From Sipunculus nudus (Eukaryota; Annelida; Sipuncula; Golfingiida; Sipunculidae): a DNA stretch of 64,000 nucleotides. The translations under genes were made by a program, and so were the position numbers. The stretch is from the NCBI GenBank assembly GCA_026874595.1, contig CM049319.1:66505417-66569416 (forward strand), read 5' to 3'. The notes beneath the pieces were generated by a model. It was not told where the DNA came from. It saw only the letters and a list, made by a program, of their open reading frames with translations, and did no database searches. Positions 43,950 through 54,499 of the stretch are shown here, piece by piece. The number at the start of each line of letters is the position of its first letter. The stretch's first letter is position 1.

Positions 43950-45949
43950 TTAATATTATAATTATAATTAAAATAATATATAATAAATAATAATAATAAA
44001 AAATAATCATCATCATTAACATTCATATCTGGTCTATCTTATAACTTGTCTCAAGTTGTATTTTGGGTAACACTGAGGAATATTCAATAACACATTACAC
44101 AGCACTGTATATATAACACTTTGAAGATATATTGCTTTTAAACCCGGATATAGGTCAAAGAAATTTAAAGGCACCAAAATATTACGGATCTTTGGTTTGA
44201 ACGTACTTTTGAAACTGTCAGGTGAACTGACGTCACAGCTCACAAACATTGCGGCACATCCGGGGAATTCTTTTAGAAGCTGTTTTGCCGTGGAGAGCCC
44301 TTCATCGCCATTGATATCTGCCACACATACCTGCCAATGAAAATCAGGGACATTAGTCCGCAATTAAGGAAAATAGATATGCAAAAACCTATTTTATAAA
44401 TTTCAACATATATTTACCGATTCCGAGAACCTTGAATCCAGAATCGTTTCGATCCTATGACCAGGCTGGTTGCTACCAAGTATATGCCATTTTTACGGAT
44501 GTTCTTAGTGGACCACTTTACTATCATTCCATTTTACTGCGAACTTAAAACAAATATATTTCTTAAACAGAAATGACTGAATTAGGGTATATTTTTATCC
44601 AGCAATGCAGATTTTTATATATCTACTTATTAGATTGATTATTCTTCAGGATTAGATGAAGCGTAATGGATTTTTAAGGTTGTACCCAAATCATATCTTT
44701 GAGACATATAAGTAATCGTTATATTTTTGCAAAGTACGAATGATATGACGAACAGACCAGACTGTACATGCATAGGTAATTGTATTTTATCACGTCTGAG
44801 GATCTGTTTCCTTTTTGGGTAATGATCGTGGTTTTCACGTCAACTTGATATGGTTGCACTGATATATAAAATGTTAGAGTCCGTCTCTGTCTTGTTCTCG
44901 GAGTTCCTCCTTTCGTTCTTAATCTGGAAGCTAAATTGTGTCGGCCATTCTTCTGTTCTCGCCCTCAAGACAAAGCGTTACGGGGCCATGATTGCTTGCT
45001 TGGTTTCACCTCCCATGTAGGGAGTCATATAATGCTAAGTATACATGTATATCGTCATCGGCGTCGTTTGTGTTAATTCTTGTGAAAGCGAGAACTTCTG
45101 GACCACTCAATGTGTTCTTGAATTTTCAAAATTGAATTTATTCTACCAATATCTCCGACGAGTTTGAAAAGTGGTGACATTGACCTTCACCTTTAAGGTC
45201 AAATCAGCCGAAATAAAATAAAAATGTGAACCCCATAACTTTTGAAGTTTTGCATGTTTCCCCTAAAATTTGATACGCGAGTTATTTCAAACAAATTCTC
45301 GGGTGAGTTTGAAAACTGGTGACCTTCACCAGGATATTAAAGGTTTAATTAACGGAACTTTTGCTTATTTCATTGGGATTTTTTTGTGAATGTGGTTACT
45401 TTTGAAGCACTTTTTATTCTTTTCCAAAATTTGATTTTCTCAACAACGTTTTCGGAGAGGGTTGAAACTGGTGACCTTGAAGTTCATATTCAAGGTCAAA
45501 TCAGCCGAAATTGATTGTATTTATGAACATCATTACTTTTGAACCACTGAATATATTATCATGAAATTTGATTCGCGACTGGTTTCTTCTAAAATTTCGA
45601 AAACTAGTCACCTTGACTTTCATGTTCAAGGTCAAATAAAGCAATGTTTCTGCTTTATTGATTCAGTCTTGGTCTCTTGGTCTTGGATCCCATAGTCTCG
45701 ATCTTGGTCTCGCTCTCAGATACCATTGCTTCCGTTTTTGTCTCAGATATCCATAATCTTTGCCTCGCTTTCGAATAACATCGTCTCGGATACCATAAAC
45801 TCTGTATCTGTCCTGGTTACGGAATTGACGGTCTGGTCAGAGTTATAATAACCTACCTTTGCACCCTTCTTGGCGAGTGCTTCACAAATAGCTTTTCCGA
45901 TCCCTTGAGCTCCTCCTGTGACGAAAGCAGCAGCGCCCTCTATCTTCAT
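40801..45949 (-). CDS. HPGD: 15-hydroxyprostaglandin dehydrogenase-like short-chain dehydrogenase, seven exons
   Basis: Exons in coding order are 45949-45857, 44330-44207, 43618-43512, 43203-43107, 42182-42106, 41363-41218 and 40921-40801. All six introns are GT-AG and the phases fit, giving 254 residues. Visible features are the cofactor motif T11-G-G-A-Q-G-I-G18, D36 at the end of the second strand (NAD+ rather than NADP+ preference), N90-N-A-G93, and the catalytic tetrad N107, S138, Y151 and K155 (Y-S-A-T-K). C182-P-G184 follows strand 6. Motif numbering coincides with human HPGD (266 aa), which oxidises the 15-hydroxyl of prostaglandins with NAD+ in the cytosol. The C-terminus is about 12 residues shorter and diverged. 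Gln148, which contacts substrate in the human enzyme, is Phe here, so the true substrate may be another hydroxylated lipid or alcohol. Fold and cofactor class are near certain; orthology is likely but unproven. Confidence 0.9.
41218..41363 (-). CDS. HPGD: HPGD-like exon 6
   Basis: Encodes residues 167-214 plus two bases, with G-V-R-L-N-V-I-C-P-G-V. The acceptor TTCCGCAG|AACGA is preceded almost directly by a TA microsatellite instead of a pyrimidine tract. The donor is CCGATTCA|GTTAGT, phase 2. Confidence 0.88.
41374..41429. repeat. (TA)n microsatellite abutting the exon 6 acceptor
   Basis: About 55 bases of TA that end 10 bases from the acceptor AG of HPGD-like exon 6 (minus strand). Confidence 0.95.
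42106..42182 (-). CDS. HPGD: HPGD-like exon 5 (active site)
   Basis: Encodes residues 141-166. It holds Y151-S-A-T-K155 and the preceding substrate-loop segment F147-F148-P149. The acceptor is CTTTCAG|GATTG and the donor TGGGCA|GTACGT, phase 0. A longer frame crossing 41901-42389 is a shadow in another phase. Confidence 0.9.
42672..42688. repeat. poly-C/G tract in HPGD-like intron 4
   Basis: Run of C of about 16 bases followed by ACGC. Confidence 0.9.
43107..43203 (-). CDS. HPGD: HPGD-like exon 4
   Basis: Encodes residues 109-140 plus one base. It contains the G-G-V-I-I-N strand and the catalytic S138. The acceptor is ATACAG|AAAGG and the donor CTTCTGG|GTAGGT, phase 1. Confidence 0.9.
43347..43435 (+). 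repeat. fragment of dispersed repeat family R2 in HPGD-like intron 3
   Basis: AACGAACCTCTTCCAGTTAGG and GTCATACTTCAAAATAAAC parallel 13008-13070 of the copy at 12935-13235. Confidence 0.45.
43512..43618 (-). CDS. HPGD: HPGD-like exon 3
   Basis: Encodes residues 73-108, with V-D-I-L-V-N-N-A-G and the catalytic N107. The acceptor is GACCAG|GTGCT and the donor AATTTG|GTGAGT, phase 0. Confidence 0.9.
43868..44010. repeat. (ATA/AAT)n microsatellite in HPGD-like intron 2
   Basis: AATAAT trinucleotide run of about 80 bases followed by degenerate AT-rich units. Confidence 0.93.
44207..44330 (-). CDS. HPGD: HPGD-like exon 2
   Basis: Encodes residues 32-72 plus one base. It starts V-C-V-A-D36-I-N-G and includes the C-D-V element near residue 63 that contacts adenine in this family. 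The acceptor is TTGGCAG|GTATG and the donor TTCAAAA|GTACGT, phase 1. Confidence 0.9.
45110..45650 (+). repeat. dispersed tandem repeat family R3 in HPGD-like intron 1
   Basis: Four imperfect units of about 140 bp with GAGTTTGAAAACTGGTGACC at about 45160, 45300, 45455 and 45590. Several are followed by TTCAAGGTCAAATCAGCCGA. Same family as 13615-13890. Confidence 0.65.
45857..45949 (-). CDS. HPGD: HPGD-like exon 1
   Basis: Encodes residues 1-31, starting M-K-I-E-G and holding the Rossmann TGGAQGIG turn. The donor is GCAAAG|GTAGGT, phase 0. The read-through frame after 45857 is intronic. Confidence 0.9.
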
Positions 45950-46500
45950 GACTGGTCACTAAATGTCAGGTTTCTGACCTACTAAAAACATATGCGGAAT
46001 AAGTCGCTCTAGATGGAATGATTTTTCTCTCGTATAATAATGCGTCTTGGTTTATATGTTGAAGAAAACACAGTCAATATGTATAATATACAATGTTTAG
46101 TTATATGTTATATACATTTACATGTTATAATCACTAACAAGAAATTAAGTGTAGGCTGTTATATTATACATGAGTAACATTTAAAATCATGAAAAAAATG
46201 AAGCATCATTCTAACTGAAATATCGTGAAAAAGATAATGTTGTAATTTTTTACGACATGAACGATTCATGTCTCAGCGATCTCGGGTCAGGATACATGAC
46301 AGTTTGGAGTAATAAAAAAAAATCATAAGAAAGCCAAAACAAAATATGGCATTTTATCTCTGATTTCATCTTAGTATACCGAATCACCAACTAACTCGTT
46401 AGTTTGTGCTCAGAGAGAACTTTCATAAAACATGTTCTCGTCTGCATTTACATTTCTCACTCTAACTGCTGTGTCCACGGTAAAGAAATATGACAAGTAA
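45950..46500. other. upstream region of the HPGD-like gene
   Basis: AT-rich and without a clear TATA box or initiator at a fixed distance. A 5-bp inverted repeat, GTCAG-GTTT-CTGAC, lies at 45965-45978, just ahead of the ATG and probably in the 5' UTR. Confidence 0.35.
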
Positions 46501-46523
46501 CAATAAATAACAACTTCCTCTGT

Positions 46524-46665
46524 GATCTGGGGGTTTAACACAGGGCTTTAAGCCGGAAGGTCGTGAGTTAGAATCTCCGCCGAGGAGAGATGAGATTTTT
46601 CACGGTCTGGTCCTACTCAGAGTGAGCGTTCTGCAGGTTTAATGGGAAGACTGTACCCCACATAT
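46524..46665 (+). mobile_element. degenerate tRNA-like SINE
   Basis: An A-box-like TGATCTGGGGG and a weak B box, GAGTTAGAATCTC (46565-46577), have tRNA-like spacing. They are followed by a GTCTGGTCCTACTCAG body. The match is poorer than in the copies at 7478 and 48336. Confidence 0.4.
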
Positions 46666-46669
46666 GTGA

Positions 46670-47880
46670 TTCACTCGCAAATGCGCCTTTTTGGGGTTCC
46701 TTTGCGCTATGACCCAGAAATGGGAATGATTACACACGTACACATATCCCACAGGATAGTCACGAGTCACCGCTGTGTCTCGTTGTCAGAAACCAAATGG
46801 GCTACTGCAGATGTACATACTTAGCTAAGCTAGCATTTACAAATGGAGGCAGTTAAAGTTACCATACATTAAAAAAATAAGGTTGACACTTGGAATGCTC
46901 GGTCTAATGAATGGAATGGCAAAGTAATACCATTAACCCTTATCGAAGAGTCTAGATCGGGAGGGTAGACATCTCAGAGTGATTAACGTTTGGCGTAAAA
47001 ATCGCGGAAATTGTCTGAGAATGGCGTTTTATTGGTCTAACCATGATTGTTTCGCTCTGTCTATGCGCTAAGGGCTACGAGAAATATAGAGAGTAATAAT
47101 TTAAGGTAACGTAACCGGAAAAATTTACTGGTGACACCGGTTCGGGCACAGAGGCAAGAGTCAGACCAGCGATGGGGGGTGTTGCATGTTGACGCACAAT
47201 TCGATACCATGCATGCTTTCATTGGTGATCACTCATCTTTTCCCTGTGGCCACCTGGTGGTCGACCCAGGGAATCTTGCTATTCAAAGCAGCGTTTACAC
47301 GTGTTAATAATTTTAACTTAATCAACCTTGCGGTAATATGAAGATGTGTTTTTATACATTAGCCGGTTCACAAAAGTGAGCTTTAACCTCTAGAATTTTC
47401 GGCACCCATGGGTATTTCCCGGAAGCCGTATTATTTAAAACCGCATCTTCCAGGTTGCATGGAAAATCACCTATTTTCACTATTTTGTTATTGTTTATTC
47501 TTCAAACCGCGCGCAGCCACAAACAGAATGAATACGGTCTGGCTTTTCAACAATATAGTTTATCTGTTTAAGGCAAGTTGTCTCACAGACACATCTACCA
47601 GCAGCAGCGCCCAACTTAAACACTAGTACAGTGCTCACAGGAAAAGACCACGTTATCGAATCGCCTAGTTCACATTGGTCAAGCAGTCCTCGTTGGTATA
47701 TTGCAAGTTCAGCGCATGCGATTTGGTTTTAATAATGGAAGTATAACCGTTTTCGAATGCTTATTTTCAGAACGGTATTGTTTACGATTGAGGTATGAAG
47801 ACTTCTATCGGTGTCAAAGGCACAACCACCCTGTAACTGTTTATCGTACAAGCTCTCATGTACTACAACTGGAAACAGAA
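46670..47880. other. intergenic stretch without recognised features
   Basis: No exon, repeat array or motif could be supported. The frame entering the GA repeat at 47701 has no recognisable domain. Confidence 0.45.
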
Positions 47881-47882
47881 AC

Positions 47883-47884
<2 letters not shown>

Positions 47885-47977
<93 letters not shown>

Positions 47978-48019
47978 CAGACAGACAGACAGAGAGAAAG
48001 AGAGAGAGAGGGGGAGAGG

Positions 48020-48050
<31 letters not shown>

Positions 48051-48330
48051 GGGGGGGATAAGCAGAGAGAAAGACAGTGAAATACAGAGAAGGACACACT
48101 ATGAGACAGAAAGAGAGAGACAGAGAGATAAGCAGAGAAAGACAGAGAAATACAGAGAATGACACACAGACATACAGAGAGAGAGAGAGACAGACAGAGA
48201 GAGACAGACAGAGAGAGAGAGAGAGACAGACAGAGAGAGAGAGAGAGACGGAGAGATACAAAGAGAGACTGAGAGAGAAACAGGCAGACAGACAGACAGT
48301 GTCAGACACAGCGAGAGACAGACAGGACAG
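47885..48330. repeat. purine-rich (GA)n/(CAGA)n tract
   Basis: About 90 bases of pure GA (47885-47974) pass into 350 bases of GAGA, GGGG and CAGACAGA units. One strand is almost wholly purine. Arg-Glu and Ser-Leu open frames across it are by-products. Confidence 0.95.
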
Positions 48331-48335
48331 AATTG

Positions 48336-48447
48336 CACCACTTGACAGGCGATGGGTAAAACGCCAGGCTCTTTCAACTTGCGACCCGGGTTCGATCCCC
48401 GGCGAGTGGGTTGTATAGTGGCCCGTCCAAGATTTGTGTTTTTTTGT
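48336..48447 (+). mobile_element. tRNA-derived SINE, copy 2
   Basis: A perfect B box, GGGTTCGATCCCC, lies at 48388-48400, with an A-box-like GGCGATGGGTAAAACGCC about 40 bases upstream. Then comes GTATAGTGGCCCGTCCAAG, shared with the copy at 7478-7682. The body is truncated soon after. Confidence 0.65.
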
Positions 48448-48984
48448 CGAGTTCCCTCCACGCATACAGAACGCGCAACGCAATCACTAAAGTCACGAAG
48501 ACTGCTACGTATTTTTTATTATAACTAGTTGTAGAATTAATGTAAACTAAATAAAGTTTATAGTTTAACAGCAAAATCAATTACTGCTCGCCAAGCCAAC
48601 AAAAATTTTTAAAATAATAAACTGTAAACGTAAAATAAGTATCGAGAGCACTATTTATTCATTACAGTAAATCATGTCAGCATGTATTTCTCCCCATAAA
48701 ATGAAGTATAAAATTTCATAGAAATCATCATGTTCCCACATGTATATTATTACACCGCATAAGCATTTATATCCATTAACACAATTTCCTGATTTCCTAC
48801 AATAAATAAACCCAGCTATTTTGTTTAATTATGATCACTGGATGGAAGCTGACCTAGATATCATGCAGCTGGCATTTGAAACTTTTGTATAGATTCGTGT
48901 ATTTTTCACTCTTCATAGCCTTTTTCACATTATACACGAACGCAGTAGTAACAAACTATACTGCAACCCAGAGTATGAAGTGAA

Positions 48985-49205
48985 GGCAGGGGTGGATCCA
49001 GGATTTAGGAAAAGGAGGGGTCCGACCCAGGATGAATTATGACAAAACCTATAAAATAGGTCACCAGGTCACGAAAATATGGGGTCGGCCCTGCAACAAT
49101 TGGTCTGAAACCATTAGAAAAATATTGCAGCGGCTGAAAAATAGAGGGGGAGGGTGTTCGGACCCCCATGGATCCCCCCCCCTTCGGATCCGCTTTAGGG
49201 TTGCT
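48985..49205. mobile_element. MITE-like element with GGATCC-bearing inverted ends
   Basis: It begins AGGGGTGGATCCAGGATTT and ends GGATCCCCCC then CTTCGGATCCGC. GGATCC-centred G-rich/C-rich ends and an internal GGGTCCG/CGGACCCCC pair fold back on each other. This pattern is common among small invertebrate elements. Confidence 0.5.
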
Positions 49206-49439
49206 AGCTGGCAAATAGACTTTGTTAAACAGCATATTAAGCTGCATGTCATAAGCTAGACAGTTCTAGAGATGTATTATATTGGCTAGTATTATATGGG
49301 CTATTAGGGGTATCAGATCACATGCAGGTCATGTGACCACGATTTGCAGTACCTCTATAATGGGATAACAGTTACAGTACATAAATTACAGTGAAGAATA
49401 TGACAAAAGCGTAAAGGTATTAGCTTTGCGTGTAAGGTT

Positions 49440-49690
49440 GTATTTGTTAAAGCCAGCTATTCACCTGCCTTGTGTGTAGAATTTATATGATGTATTTTGT
49501 ATACATAAAAAATTAAAGGCATCTCTTTGCTAAGAAAATCTATATAAAGGTTTATGTGACAAATGTATAAGAGCTAACCTGCAAGCTGTAAGTAAATACG
49601 GTATATGCGTCCATGTTGACAGACAGCAAAAAGAAATGTAGCAGAATTTATGTCTGAGCGTAATGGACCCTTCAAATTTTCTATCTATTG
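49440..49690 (+). repeat. dispersed repeat family R1, partial copy 3
   Basis: CTGCCTTGTGTGTAGAATTT, GTGACAAATGTATAAGAGC, AAGCTGTAAGTAAATACGG and ATGCG.CCATGTTGA match landmarks of the copies at 760 and 3040. Confidence 0.55.
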
Positions 49691-49699
49691 AAAGCCCTG

Positions 49700-49702
<3 letters not shown>

Positions 49703-49771
<69 letters not shown>
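49703..49771. repeat. (CA)n(TA)n microsatellite
   Basis: About 34 bases of CA and about 36 of TA. Confidence 0.95.
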
Positions 49772-49775
<4 letters not shown>

Positions 49776-49779
49776 GTAT

Positions 49780-51580
49780 ACGCTTATCGGTGCTCCTTTC
49801 AGTTTTTTCAGCACTCTCGCATGACACACAGTACGTATTCCTACCACTTTATGTGACACCTGGCTAAATTAAGCCAGTAAAATCAGTTATGAGCAACTCG
49901 TACGCAGACATCCCTGCAGTTTCACGTCACTATACCCATCTATATAATGATCATTTTGTATATTTACCAGACAGTTATGACCAATTTATAAGGGGATTGA
50001 ACCATTCTGATGGTGTTGGCACTGTGCCAGACCAAACTCCGAGATTGTTGAAATAAATAGTATTTCTTGTAGCATAAACTGCATTTGATATATATTAATA
50101 TTGAAACACGCATACTGATATAGGTGTTCATGCAGTAATTATCTAACATTGGATGTTACACATAAAAATGTATGACAGTGGTGGTATTATAGAATATTAA
50201 AAACATATAATTTGAAGAAATGTAACAATCAACTCCTTTCAAGGAGTATATGCTTTCGCCAGTGTCTCTTTGTTTGATGGTTTGTTTGACTCAGGACAGA
50301 ATTACTGACCTGGACCTTGATGAGATACATCTGTGAGAAGAAAATTAATAACCCACTTCCGTCATCTCAGGGCTGGCGGTCACGTGGAAAGCCTCACTTC
50401 CCGATTTGATTTATTTCAAGACCCCTTTGTGAAAGATCCCGAACTGTCAGATTTGGACCCGCATCTCATCAGATCACTATTACCTCGTCCAAGGAATTGT
50501 TTAAATCACTGTGTTGCCCTTTTTATATATATATATTAGGAGGTACAAAATTGTATTTCGGTTGGCACTAAATGACAGAGCGGTACAGTACACGCTTCCT
50601 CCTCTCTTTTATACACTGGCGTTAACCAGGCCCGGTGAATACCAAACCTGTGAGTTTTTGGTGTAACATATAGGACTAAACTGTAAAGTTGACAGTTGAC
50701 AGGTATATAAATATCATCACTGAAATAAGAATGAAAGTAAGACAAATTATATATTTCTTGATATGATTTTTTTCAAAATTATAAACTCAATGTTTGCGAT
50801 CCCGTTATAAATCCCTTATACCAATACTCATATTGTGATCGTTAAAATTTGTTTATTTATTTCACTAGAACAAAACTCACAAATTAAGAACTTCACAAAT
50901 TCAGAATTAAAACTTAATAAAAACACAACTACAATAGACGATGCTTTCTAATTATTATAATTGATTTATATATGTACCACAATCTGTTGTAAACATTTTT
51001 ATTAGGCCGAGTTTTTTGTTCAGACAGAAACTTCACTGGCCACGCGGTACGACTCTAAACCTGTGTTTGTGAGAACCTAATTAAAGCAATTAGGTGACAC
51101 CAGGACTTTATCTTATCGACGAGGTTAAAGTTTTCGGTGAGTTTTGTGTCTGTGTAATACTGTTGTGCTGAATTATGATAGGGCTCTTATTCTTTTGATT
51201 AAAGGGAGTTAAACAATACATTTAAGTGATTTTATTCACAATTTCCATAACCATGGAAACATCATCTTCATATATTTTTCTGAATCACCCAGTCATAAAT
51301 TTGACATGTAGCAATTACCGTCACAAATGTCATATATTCTTCAATGGGGAATTATAGCTAGTTGTATAAACAACTACCTTTACACCATAAAGAAGTATAA
51401 CTCTCGTATAATATTTATGGTCCATGCATATATCTGAGTCAATCTGAGAGGAATCTGGCAAATCACCTTTCCAACAGTTGACACCATTCGATTTAATAAC
51501 ACACTAAGTTACCATGCAGACATATGAATTCAGGAATATCTTTAAAACTCCACAATAGTGGCGAACGTGTAACAAGGGGT
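49780..51580. other. intergenic stretch without recognised features
   Basis: The 68-residue frame at 50333-50539 has no recognisable family and ends in a TA run. Nothing else was seen. Confidence 0.45.

Positions 51581-51637
<57 letters not shown>
51580..51637. repeat. (GT)n(GA)n microsatellite
   Basis: GTGTGTGT run passing into GAGAGA. Confidence 0.95.
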
Positions 51638-51639
<2 letters not shown>

Positions 51640-51642
<3 letters not shown>

Positions 51643-52680
51643 CATGTAAGATATTTGAAAAAATGATTTAATAGATTATTATATACGTGAATTTATAGGG
51701 TAGGGTGTGTGAGAAACTCGAGCTCAGAATCCCCCCCCCCCCTTCAAAGATTTTGTTGTTGTTGTTGCAGAATAGCATTTAACACTAAAGAATTTATAAC
51801 ATAGAAACATGCTCCAGTCTACGGACTGTGAATAGTAATGTCAAAGAGAGCAAAAACGTCACGTGGCGTATTCAATTATTCGTCTTATACATAGCAAATT
51901 TGGCATCCGCCAGTTGGGTCACAGAATAACTATAAAATTTAGTATATCACTGCCTATATAGTATATGTTGTTTAATATTTGAGTCAAATTTAAATAATTA
52001 ATAATGATAAAGTTTTGAAACTGAGCACAAATTATTTTCGTGCAACGAAATTACATAGTTCAATAGCAAAACAAATATATGTGGCGGGACCGTTGAAGTG
52101 AAGTAAATATTGATATTTTGGACGAGGTTTTTTGTCCTACCGGGCAGAGAGAGGGGGTCGAGATGTGCCGGGGGAGATTGAGAGGGTGTCCTTTTTACTT
52201 CTGTCAGTATACTCCTCGGAATTTCACTCTCACGTTTTCTCTCTCACCAAGCCCCGTGAATCGTTTTTTTTTATTATTTAACTTTCCCTTTTCTTCTGTT
52301 TAATTATTAATAAACAAGAATTGCGCAATTATTCCTCATTAACGTCATAGACCAAGGATGAACGTATATTTTTTCTAATACTTTGGTTGCCTCATTGTTC
52401 GCCAGGGTTTAAAATTCGCGATATAAGCGAAAGATGACTTATCGCGAAAATAAAACCTTAGTGCATAAGACTTACCTTCATCGAAGAAAAAGTTGAAAAG
52501 GAAAAAATTAAATTTTTTATGAATAAAAATGGATTTTGTAAGTTCAAAGATTGATATTTTAAATGATATCAGATCTTTATATATGTAATTGTCTGACAAA
52601 AGCAAAAATGTTAATGAGATTTTGCGCATAAGAAGTTAGATACAATTTATTTATAAATAATGGTAATAATCTTTTTACAG
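51640..52680. other. intergenic stretch without recognised features
   Basis: AT-rich, with a poly-C run near 51730. No coding or repeat structure could be supported. Confidence 0.45.
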
Positions 52681-52723
52681 GTTCTTTTGCATTGTCAGAT
52701 CGCGAAAACGGGGTCCGCCTAAA

Positions 52724-52749
52724 CACCCAAAACACCGGTGTTTTGGGTG
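52724..52749. repeat. perfect 26-bp palindrome
   Basis: Centred between 52736 and 52737, with 13-bp arms (CACCCAAAACACC and its complement). Confidence 0.9.
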
Positions 52750-53146
52750 CGTGTGACGAAACAACACGAAACACCCTTTTAAATTCGAACTTGAAGCAAA
52801 ACACTGGTATCAGTTAATAAATCATCATCTGTTGCATATGTTAATGCGGAATTGTGCCACTATTCTGTAAAATAAAAGAAAGCAATAGTGTTTTGTACAA
52901 CTGACAAGTGGGCTGCTTCATTGCGACTTGCGCCACTGGGGGCAGGGTCATATCTGGCATAAATGGCTGCAGTGGGCGCCCGGTGAACCGACCACGGCAC
53001 GAAACACTCGTTTTTATCTTTATGTCATAAATTTATGAAACAAAATTGCAGATATATATCCATATGATGATTATTTATCGATTGGTGTTACGTTTTAGGA
53101 TCAGGTTTGAAGTTAAGTGGGTGTTTCGTGATGTTTCGTCACAGAT

Positions 53147-53170
53147 ACCCAAAACACCGGTGTTTTGGGT
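53147..53170. repeat. perfect 24-bp palindrome
   Basis: Centred between 53158 and 53159, with 12-bp arms (ACCCAAAACACC and its complement). Same core as 52724-52749. Confidence 0.9.
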
Positions 53171-53307
53171 GTTTAGGGGGACCGCGAAAACGGAACCCTT
53201 GCGAAACACTGTAAGCGTGAAAATCGCGAAATTGTAATCCCCACGAATATGAAACCAACCATGGTATATAGTGACAATATATTTAAGTAATTTTCGATAA
53301 ATGAAGT

Positions 53308-54177
53308 TAGTGGTGGGCCGATCATCGAGTTTTATCAAAAGTCAGTCGGTTTGCTGCCACTTTCAAGCGCTCGATCACCAAAGGCAACTATCGATTACAT
53401 CATAATAATGATTGCATTTTTCCAGGATGCCTTTGTGTTATAGGCAAAATTATTCTTCATTATTTTACCACATTCCGCGCTTCATATAATGAGTCTGTGT
53501 TCCCAAATAACTTCCGTATGTAACTGAGTATGACACGGTAGATGCGAGAACGGAGGACTTATTAAACTTATTATTTGTGAACTCGCAGGGAGCTGCAGAA
53601 TTAGCGGAGAGTTTTCTAACGAGATGTACATAGCAAAATTTGGGCGGGAAGGCGTTAAAATACTCCATAAATTCTCAAGGTCTATGCCAATTTTGTGAGA
53701 TTCTCTTAGAAATAATAGATTCAACCGATGCCAGGTGCCGCTGTTTAGGCCGTCCTTAAAAAAATCCTTGATGGACCCGGTCGGTCGAGTATTTGGATTT
53801 CAGCTGGAATTTTTTTTGGACTTGTCTGCAATCTTTTTTTTGGTATGATCTGCCCCAAGCGCACCTTGGGCCATAAAATCTGCCTTCATGTGCTAGAAAA
53901 AACAGCCCCTCTATAGGCCTAACATTCTTATACGCTCTTGATTTCCATAATGAAATAAGAATAACCGTCGTTAAATTTGATCCTTAAAATAGTCTGATAG
54001 TCTTTATACGAGGAAGGATCGTTACACTCGTGCGCGAGAGGAGAATACAGTTTCACAGATAATTGCATATTTCTTTGATAATTGCATATATTAGTTTGAA
54101 CCGATTAATAATCGACCATCAGCCCGTTTGCTCAAACCGATGATCGACTATGAAAAAGGAACCGACTCCCACCATTT
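53308..54177. mobile_element. possible non-autonomous DNA transposon
   Basis: The left end AGTGGTGGGCCGATCATCG is roughly the inverse of the right end, CGACTCCCACCATTTT. Both ends carry ATCGA/CGAT-rich subterminal words (AACCGATTAATAATCGACC near 54100). The internal 850 bp lacks a recognisable transposase. Confidence 0.4.
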
Positions 54178-54179
54178 TA

Positions 54180-54460
54180 CCATTTCATTTAGTATTAAGC
54201 AAATGACAGTAATTATAAATTCCATTTGTGTAAGGATAGGAGAAGTACATCCCAGGTATTTTGCATTCTCTTGAAAGAACCTATAATATTTATAAATATT
54301 ACATGTGAATATTTGTCGAATGAATACTTAGGCAAGTGACAATACTTTAATAGTTGTTTGATGTTTCTTTCACAAAAATGCTGCAGTGTAGCCGAGCGTT
54401 AATTACACATTTAATTGTTAATATAACATACACTACTGAAGCAGAATATATTTATTCGTT

Positions 54461-54499
<39 letters not shown>

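Larger units (their letters stand above)
52695..53215. mobile_element. inverted-repeat element with two CCGG palindromes
   Basis: 52700-52800 is the imperfect reverse complement of 53095-53195. Each arm holds GTGTTTCGTG.TGTTTCGTCAC and a long palindrome centred on ACACCGGTGT. A further TCGCGAAAACGG-like segment flanks each arm. The spacer is about 300 bp and AT-rich. No transposase is seen. Confidence 0.6.

Noticed and set aside
47701-48162. Arg-Glu repeat protein
   Set aside because: Translation of a GA microsatellite; other frames give Ser-Leu or similar repeats equally well.
50333-50539. 68-residue frame with Asp/Pro-rich sequence
   Set aside because: No family recognised. It ends in a TA run and has no flanking splice partner.
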